From Clostridia bacterium (GTDB lineage Bacteria > Bacillota > Clostridia > Christensenellales > Borkfalkiaceae), in NCBI GenBank assembly GCA_017648525.1, contig JAGCIP010000042.1:1-28378 (forward strand): a stretch of 28,378 nucleotides of DNA. Reading direction: 5' to 3'. The notes beneath the pieces are model-generated. The model was not told the DNA's origin and did no database searches. It worked only from the letters and a program-made list of their open reading frames with translations. The position numbers and the translations under genes were made by a program. Shown piece by piece: positions 23,892 through 28,378 of this stretch (the stretch's first letter is position 1; the number at the start of each line of letters is the position of its first letter).

Positions 23892-26027
23892 TTATTTAAA
23901 CTTATAGACCAAATTGCCCGTACTCTCTGCGTCCGTATAAACTGCGGAACTTAAATAAGAAATTGCGGTTTTTGGGCTAAGTTTTGCAAAAACACGCTCG
24001 TGCAAATAACCGCAAACAACCATATCGTATTTGTCCAAGCCGTCTAACGGTTTAGCGTTGTCTATTCTAGAAAAAACGGCAAGATTAACCGTTGATAATT
24101 TGCACCCTACAACTCTGCCGTCCAAAGCGTAAGCACAATCAAAGGAAATATTCGGCAAAACGCCATCGTTTTTAATCGCAAAAACTTTTAGATTTGGGAA
24201 AGATTTATTGACGGCTGTTTCTTGATTTAATTTTTGTTCTCCATAATAAAATATTCTATCCAAGGTGAACGCCGTGCGTAATTTAGTCAAGAAAACTTGC
24301 AAGTCCACACCATAACCGTTCATAATTATAACGTTATTTAAATGAGTAACCCCACTTGAATTAAGGCGCTTTAATCTGCCGACTGAATAAACGTAATTCA
24401 CGTCGCTGACAATAAGCGTAGCGTCTTTTTCGGTTTTTATAACGGTTGCGCATACGTTTTCCGTACCGCAAACGTAAACTTTGGTCAAACGGTTTTCATA
24501 AATATTAAGCCCAAGCGTCCCCACAACTGTTATAACTGCGCATACGACTATGCTAATCGACTTATAAACACGGTTAAGGTTGATTATTCCGCTTGATATT
24601 AAAGCGCAAAGATAATAAGTAAGCGCAAATCCGCCCATTACCACCCCACCGACTATAAAAGCGGAATAGTCAAATGCGTTTATACAGGCGTTCACTACCA
24701 TTAAAAGGTAGTTCATAGGAAACAAAAGAATATAGGAAATTGAAAATATACCGCCAACTATCGTTAAAACCATAAGCGTTATGAACAAAACCGAAACGAA
24801 CGGTATGAAAATTAAGTTTACGGCAACCGAAATTAAAGAAAAATATCCAAATGCCGAAAGACTTATAGGTATTGCCGATAATTGAGCCGACAACACCGTG
24901 CCGAGTGCTGTTGATAACTTTGCGGGCAAAAATTTGAATAATTTAGCGATAGGTTGTGCGAGCAAAAGAACACCTAAAACCACCACGAAAGACAGTTGAA
25001 ATCCCACGTAAAATAATTGCAATGGATTAAATAAAAGTATTATTACCGCAGATGCCGAAATGGAAGACAAACCGTCGTATCGCCTACCTTTTATTGCGGT
25101 TAAAAGACCAACCGTCACCATTATCGTAGCACGGATAGAAGATGCGGAAAACCCGCACACGCCCGAATAGAACAAAAGCAAGGGGAAAATTACCAAAACT
25201 CTTGCTACCCTGCCCACTCTTAGCTTAGTTAAAAGCCAACCGAACGCTACTGCAAGAAAGCCTATATGCAAGCCGGAAACTGCAAATATATGCGCAACGC
25301 CCGCCATACGATAGGATTCAAGCGTTTCTTGTTCAATAAATTCCGAGTGCCCCGTTAAAAGTGCGTACGCCAAGCCGAACTGGTCGCCAGTAAGCCCTTG
25401 CGATAAAGATTCCCTTAAGAATATGTTTGCCTTTTGGAATATAGACGGCGAAATTTCAAGCGTTTGTATTTGACTTGCAGATAAACTTGCGGTATATTTA
25501 ACCTTTCTTAAAAGGTTATAAGAAGAAAGCCTACCTTCGTAAATAGAGTGGTTGTCGGTAAATTTAGTGGTAAATTTTAGTTTGTATCCCAAATCAAAAT
25601 CAGCACCGTCAAAAACGTATAAATATGCATTGTATTTTAGTTTTGCACGAATATTGCCGTCCACGGTTAAGTCTTCTAATAACAGTCTTACACCGCTTTC
25701 AGTTTCCATAACTTCTTTTACGCTACCCGTAACTTCATAAGTATGACCGTCAAGGTCGGCATTTTCAAAATTACGTACGGAAAAGTTAAAATTAGCACCA
25801 GAAAACGCAAATACTACTATGAATATTAAGGAAAATATCAGTTTGGTTTTAAGTGCGTCTCCGTTTTTATACGGCAAAAAATAAAAGGCGAGCGCACCTG
25901 CGAATAATAACGCAAACACTACTCCCCAAAAAATTAGAGAAAAAGTGAAAAAATAAGCCGTCGTAATACCTAAACACACGCTTAATGCAACCGCTAACGG
26001 AAATCTTAAATTGACAAATCTTTCCAT
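23892..26027 (-). CDS. comEC: ComEC/Rec2-family DNA uptake channel with degenerate C-terminal domain
   Basis: ComEC forms the inner membrane channel for single-stranded DNA in natural transformation. The 711-residue protein has N-terminal membrane helices, then a beta-rich soluble part (about 90-190). The competence membrane domain follows, with YRMAGVAHIFAVSGLHIG at 239-256 and GFSASSIRATIMV. Residues from about 513 occupy the place of the metallo-beta-lactamase nuclease domain. The HxHxDH metal motif and the VGQGD motif are missing, although the fold pattern seems kept. Its promoter lies at 26059-26087. Only a weak ribosome site (GTGG) precedes the ATG. DNA uptake needs other com genes that are not in view. 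Confidence 0.88.
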   Translation of the reverse strand: MERFVNLRFPLAVALSVCLGITTAYFFTFSLIFWGVVFALLFAGALAFYFLPYKNGDALKTKLIFSLIFIVVFAFSGANFNFSVRNFENADLDGHTYEVTGSVKEVMETESGVRLLLEDLTVDGNIRAKLKYNAYLYVFDGADFDLGYKLKFTTKFTDNHSIYEGRLSSYNLLRKVKYTASLSASQIQTLEISPSIFQKANIFLRESLSQGLTGDQFGLAYALLTGHSEFIEQETLESYRMAGVAHIFAVSGLHIGFLAVAFGWLLTKLRVGRVARVLVIFPLLLFYSGVCGFSASSIRATIMVTVGLLTAIKGRRYDGLSSISASAVIILLFNPLQLFYVGFQLSFVVVLGVLLLAQPIAKLFKFLPAKLSTALGTVLSAQLSAIPISLSAFGYFSLISVAVNLIFIPFVSVLFITLMVLTIVGGIFSISYILLFPMNYLLMVVNACINAFDYSAFIVGGVVMGGFALTYYLCALISSGIINLNRVYKSISIVVCAVITVVGTLGLNIYENRLTKVYVCGTENVCATVIKTEKDATLIVSDVNYVYSVGRLKRLNSSGVTHLNNVIIMNGYGVDLQVFLTKLRTAFTLDRIFYYGEQKLNQETAVNKSFPNLKVFAIKNDGVLPNISFDCAYALDGRVVGCKLSTVNLAVFSRIDNAKPLDGLDKYDMVVCGYLHERVFAKLSPKTAISYLSSAVYTDAESTGNLVYKFK

Positions 26028-26058
26028 AAATTACCACTTTTTTCTTTCGTTAAAATAA

Positions 26059-26087
26059 ATTTTAAGATAAAGGCGCAAAAAAGTCAA
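26059..26087 (-). promoter_or_regulatory. Promoter of the comEC-holA-cdaA-lysC run
   Basis: On the minus strand TTGACT (26082-26087), a 17-bp spacer and TAAAAT (26059-26064) lie about 32 bp before the comEC ATG. It is back to back with the 6S RNA promoter, the two -35 boxes being 8 bp apart. Confidence 0.75.
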
Positions 26088-26095
26088 TCTATTCG

Positions 26096-26124
26096 TTGCA
26101 ATATCCATAAGTTTTTGCTACAAT
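26096..26124 (+). promoter_or_regulatory. Promoter of the 6S-like RNA
   Basis: TTGCAA (26096-26101), a 17-bp spacer and TACAAT (26119-26124) predict a start near 26131, exactly where the closing stem of the RNA begins. Confidence 0.78.
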
Positions 26125-26130
26125 AAAGTT

Positions 26131-26329
26131 AGCCTTCATGGTGCGATAGAGAAAGTTAAAAAGAATCCACATTATAATTAAAAGAAGACCGTTCGTCATT
26201 ATTGAATAGCGGTGCTCTTGACCGTCGTTATTTCCGGTCGTGAATAAAGAGATGCAGACGCAATAAGCACGGTTTTCGCCTGTTAACAAAACGGGTTATT
26301 ATTTTGCTTTCTCGTCGGCCGATGCAGGT
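26131..26329 (+). ncRNA. ssrS: 6S RNA (RNA polymerase-binding RNA), predicted from structure
   Basis: The plus-strand transcript of about 199 nt folds into one long rod. A closing stem joins the ends: the 5' end through GAGAAAG (26147-26154 region) pairs with CTTTCTC through the 3' GATGCAGGT. Next comes a large open bubble with a small hairpin on its 3' side (CCTG/CGGG around TTAACAAAA). A 9-bp stem GAAGACCGT/ACGGTTTTC follows, then TTATTG/CAATAA, GCGgTGCTCTT/AAGAGaTGC..CGC, and a terminal GACCG/CGGTC hairpin. Closing stem, central bubble with 3' hairpin and distal rod are the hallmarks of 6S RNA, which imitates an open promoter to hold sigma-A RNA polymerase. No ORF is plausible here. Folding was by eye. 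Confidence 0.8.
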
Positions 26330-26355
26330 CAATTTTAAAAAACCCTCTCAATTAG

Positions 26356-26384
26356 TTGCAAAACGCAAATGATTGTGCTAAAAT
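26356..26384 (+). promoter_or_regulatory. Promoter of tRNA-Glu
   Basis: TTGCAA (26356-26361), a 17-bp spacer and TAAAAT (26379-26384) lie about 55 bp before the tRNA. A 5' leader of roughly 48 nt would be removed by RNase P. Confidence 0.72.
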
Positions 26385-26438
26385 AATGCGTGTGTCAAAC
26401 GTAGCATAAAATGCTTTGAGCGTAGTTTGCTCTGACGT

Positions 26439-26513
26439 GCCCTCATGGTCAAGCGGTTAAGACGCCGCCCTCTCACGGCGGAATCAGGAGTTCGATTCTC
26501 CTTGGGGGTGCCA
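26439..26513 (+). tRNA. tRNA-Glu (anticodon CTC), CCA encoded
   Basis: A 75-nt cloverleaf is present. The acceptor GCCCTCA pairs with TGGGGGT (two G-U pairs). The D stem is GTC/GAC. The anticodon stem CCGCC/GGCGG encloses CTCTCAC, giving anticodon CTC for GAG. The T stem AGGAG/CTCCT closes TTCGATT, followed by discriminator G and CCA. Confidence 0.95.
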
Positions 26514-26553
26514 AACAAAAAAAGATAGTCTTTTTGACTGTCTTTTTTTGTTT
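26513..26553 (+). terminator. Terminator after tRNA-Glu
   Basis: An 18-bp stem with one G-U pair around a TTTTT loop has a 3' arm carrying a seven-base T run. It starts right at the CCA end, so 3' trimming is needed. Confidence 0.88.
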
Positions 26554-26656
26554 CAACTCTCGGCTGGATAATCAACTTTAGTTCGGACGCCTTTGATGGA
26601 CAATAAACGATATCCTAAAAACCTTATTTTACGAAAATCTTTCGTTGTTATTCGTT

Positions 26657-26685
26657 TTGTGTTGGTTTATATATTGTGTTACAAT
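26657..26685 (+). promoter_or_regulatory. Promoter of the MFS transporter gene
   Basis: TTGTGT (26657-26662), a 17-bp spacer and TACAAT (26680-26685) precede the gene. The AGGAG ribosome site at 26703-26707 is nine bases before the ATG. Confidence 0.65.
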
Positions 26686-26716
26686 ATATGCGTTAAAATT
26701 TTAGGAGAATGATTTT

Positions 26717-28045
26717 ATGGGCGAATTAAAAAAAGAAATTGAAAAAAAGGAACGCAGTTTACCTGATTGGTACAAATGGATTATTATAGGGCTTTGCTTT
26801 ATTATGGTTATGTTCTGTTTGGGTTTTTGCTCTTCTCCTTACAGTTGGTACATAAACTACGTAGTTCCTTATCTTGGCGTTGAAGAATCTCTATACACTA
26901 TCGGTAAAAGTATTCGTTTCGTCACCACCGCTGTAGTAAACCTGTTTTTTGGTTTTCTAGTCGCAAAATTTGGAACTAAAAAACTTATTTTAGCAGGATT
27001 AACAAGCCTTACCATCTCAATGCTTTGTCATGCTTTTGCAGAGAACTTAATATTGATTTATCTTGGTGGCTTTTTCTTGGGTTTAGGTCTTTCGTGGACC
27101 ACAACGACCATTGTTGGTTTTATCGTTAACCAATGGTGCAAAGAAAACAAAGGAACGATAATGGGCGCTGTTTTAGCATCAAACGGTATCGGCGCAACTA
27201 TTGCAACCGAAGTTTTACGACCTATAATTCGTTCTAGCACAATGGGCTTTAGAAAATCTTATATTATTGTCGCTATCACACTTGCGGTTATTGCTTTTTT
27301 GATGCTCGTGTTCTATAAGGACAAATCTAAAAATTATTTAAACGTTCAAAAAACTAAAAAGAAAGCCAAACGTGGACAAGGATGGACGGGTATTGAATTT
27401 AGCGAAGTTGTAAAAAAGCCTTATTTTTACGTTTCGCTAGTGTGCATCTTCCTAACGGGCATGGTTTTACAAAGCATTACAGGCGTTGCAACACCACACT
27501 TGGAAAACTCTGGTTTAAACCCCGAATTTATCGATATTACAATAGTCGTTCACTCTATAACTTTAGTTTTGTTTAAGTTCTTAACAGGTTTTATGTACGA
27601 TAAATTAGGACTTCGAATCTCTACTGGAATTTGTATGTTTACGTCAATCGTAATAATGGTTTGTTTGGCGCTAGTTACAAACTCGCCTACAGGTATGGTT
27701 TTCGCAATGATTTATAGTACTTTCTCTTCCCTTGCCCTTCCGCTTGAAACCATTATGTTGCCTATTTACGCAAACGATTTGTTCGGCGAAAAAGCATACG
27801 GAAAAACACTTGGTCTTTTCGTTTCAGTAAACACTGCTGGCTATGCGTTGGGCGCTCCCCTTGCTAGTTTGTGTAAAGACTTAACAGGAAGTTACAATTT
27901 CTCTTTATATCTCGGTGCGGGTATTATGATTGCTATAATTATAGGCGTTCAATTCGTAATAAATAGTTCGCATAAGATAAGAAAACAAGTGGAGTTAGAA
28001 GAGATGAAAAAGTTAGCAGAAAACAAAGAAACTTCCATTGCGTAA
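26717..28045 (+). CDS. MFS transporter, OFA (oxalate/formate antiporter)-like
   Basis: An integral membrane carrier of 442 residues with about 12 hydrophobic helices in two halves, split by a basic loop near residues 195-222 (KDKSKNYLNVQKTKKKAKR). The stretch LVAKFGTKKLILAGL near 83-97 is an MFS motif A-like loop, and FMYDKLGLRISTGI near 293 is its counterpart in the second half. The general look recalls the oxalate/formate antiporter-like group in gut Clostridia, whose substrates are mostly unknown. It is transcribed alone between its own promoter and terminator. The substrate cannot be assigned; monocarboxylates are one possibility. Confidence 0.85.
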   Translation: MGELKKEIEKKERSLPDWYKWIIIGLCFIMVMFCLGFCSSPYSWYINYVVPYLGVEESLYTIGKSIRFVTTAVVNLFFGFLVAKFGTKKLILAGLTSLTISMLCHAFAENLILIYLGGFFLGLGLSWTTTTIVGFIVNQWCKENKGTIMGAVLASNGIGATIATEVLRPIIRSSTMGFRKSYIIVAITLAVIAFLMLVFYKDKSKNYLNVQKTKKKAKRGQGWTGIEFSEVVKKPYFYVSLVCIFLTGMVLQSITGVATPHLENSGLNPEFIDITIVVHSITLVLFKFLTGFMYDKLGLRISTGICMFTSIVIMVCLALVTNSPTGMVFAMIYSTFSSLALPLETIMLPIYANDLFGEKAYGKTLGLFVSVNTAGYALGAPLASLCKDLTGSYNFSLYLGAGIMIAIIIGVQFVINSSHKIRKQVELEEMKKLAENKETSIA

Positions 28046-28061
28046 AAACAAAAAATAAATT

Positions 28062-28088
28062 AGCCGTGTCATTGACACGGCTTTTTTT
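28062..28088 (+). terminator. Terminator after the MFS transporter gene
   Basis: AGCCGTGTC-ATT-GACACGGCT forms a perfect 9-bp stem, followed by a T run to 28088. It isolates the transporter from the next gene. Confidence 0.93.
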
Positions 28089-28098
28089 AATTAAAGTA

Positions 28099-28127
28099 TT
28101 GCATTTTTATCTAATATAAAGTACAAT
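28099..28127 (+). promoter_or_regulatory. Promoter of the nucleoside hydrolase gene
   Basis: TTGCAT (28099-28104), a 17-bp spacer and TACAAT (28122-28127) are followed by AAAGGAGA about seven bases before the GTG start. Confidence 0.75.
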
Positions 28128-28159
28128 ATAATATAAGAACAAAATTAAAGGAGATTCTC

Positions 28160-28378
28160 GTGGCTGAAAAGAAATTAAAACTTATATTAGATACCGACCC
28201 CGGCGTAGACGATACCGTATGCCTTATTTATGCACTTTTTGACAAAAAGGCAAAAGTTGAACTTATCACCACCGTTTCAGGCAACGTCAATATTGATAAG
28301 GCTACGAGAAATATTCTCCATTTAATCGACCTATTAGGCGTTGACGTACCTGTTGCAAAAGGCGCTAAAAAACCTTTA
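28160..28378 (+). CDS. Nucleoside hydrolase (IunH family), N-terminal part
   Basis: It should cleave the N-glycosidic bond of nucleosides to free base and ribose, a salvage step. Only the first 73 codons are in the window; the family is about 310 residues. Translation from GTG at 28160 gives LKLILDTDPGVDDTVCLIYAL, whose DTDPGVDD cluster binds the catalytic calcium. ITTVSGNVNIDKATRNILHLIDLLG, the next family block, follows. The ribosome site AAAGGAGA decides the GTG start. Whether it prefers purine or pyrimidine nucleosides cannot be seen. Confidence 0.93.
   Translation, partial: MAEKKLKLILDTDPGVDDTVCLIYALFDKKAKVELITTVSGNVNIDKATRNILHLIDLLGVDVPVAKGAKKPL

Noticed and set aside
26089..26289. Minus-strand frame of 66 codons upstream of comEC
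   Set aside because: It overlaps the structured 6S-like RNA on the other strand and the comEC promoter; no ribosome site.
26378..26575. Minus-strand frame of 65 codons
   Set aside because: It runs across tRNA-Glu and its terminator in antisense; peptides of this sort are a well-known tRNA-antisense artefact.
1..28378. CRISPR array, insertion sequence, prophage or toxin-antitoxin system
   Set aside because: No spaced short repeats, transposase, integrase, phage or toxin/antitoxin-like genes were found. The only sizeable repeat is the tRNA-Pro pair.

Overview
The window reads as one stretch of chromosome from a low-to-moderate GC Bacillota bacterium, most likely an uncultured Clostridia lineage. 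The signs are strong AGGAG-type ribosome binding sites, sigma-A promoters, U-tailed hairpin terminators, a clostridial-type single-chain PurL, a formate-tetrahydrofolate ligase, a B. subtilis-type Fe-S PurF, the gene order comEC-holA, and a CdaA-type c-di-AMP synthase. I have no database match, so the lineage is an inference. Nearly everything from 1 to 26.0 kb is on the minus strand; the right end is on the plus strand.

Region 1 (about 1 to 11.6 kb, minus strand) is a purine biosynthesis operon: purE, purF, purM, purN, purO-type IMP cyclohydrolase, stand-alone AICAR formyltransferase, purD, large purL, fhs (cut by the window edge). A good promoter is followed by a ZTP (pfl) riboswitch whose conserved GGGC element overlaps an intrinsic terminator, so ZTP/AICAR build-up under folate shortage should switch the operon on. 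Two encoded enzymes consume 10-formyl-THF (PurN and AICAR formyltransferase), while fhs makes it from formate. The usual bifunctional PurH is replaced by two separate proteins, the second of the archaeal PurO family. purC, purB and purK are not present.

Region 2 (11.6 to 19 kb, minus strand) holds a trkA-trkH potassium uptake pair, a divergent PlsC-like acyltransferase, a PutP-type sodium/proline symporter, a tRNA-Pro(CGG) and a malic enzyme, each with its own promoter or terminator signals. Next to the tRNA lies a 137-bp near-perfect direct repeat holding the 3' half of the same tRNA and its hairpin. The two copies are separated by about 105 bp rich in inverted repeats.

Region 3 (19.2 to 26.1 kb, minus strand) is a probable operon comEC-holA-cdaA-small membrane protein-DUF1015-aspartate kinase, ending in a strong terminator. 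The cdaA gene is not followed by the usual cdaR/ybbR-glmM, and ComEC has a C-terminal domain without the metallo-beta-lactamase metal motif.

Region 4 (26.1 kb to the end, plus strand) starts with a roughly 200-nt rod-shaped RNA that fits 6S RNA, transcribed divergently from comEC. It is followed by tRNA-Glu(CTC), an OFA-like MFS transporter, and the start of a nucleoside hydrolase gene. I found no CRISPR array, insertion sequence, prophage or obvious new defence system. The most unusual points are the non-PurH route under ZTP control, the tRNA-Pro half-duplication, and the odd cdaA neighbourhood.
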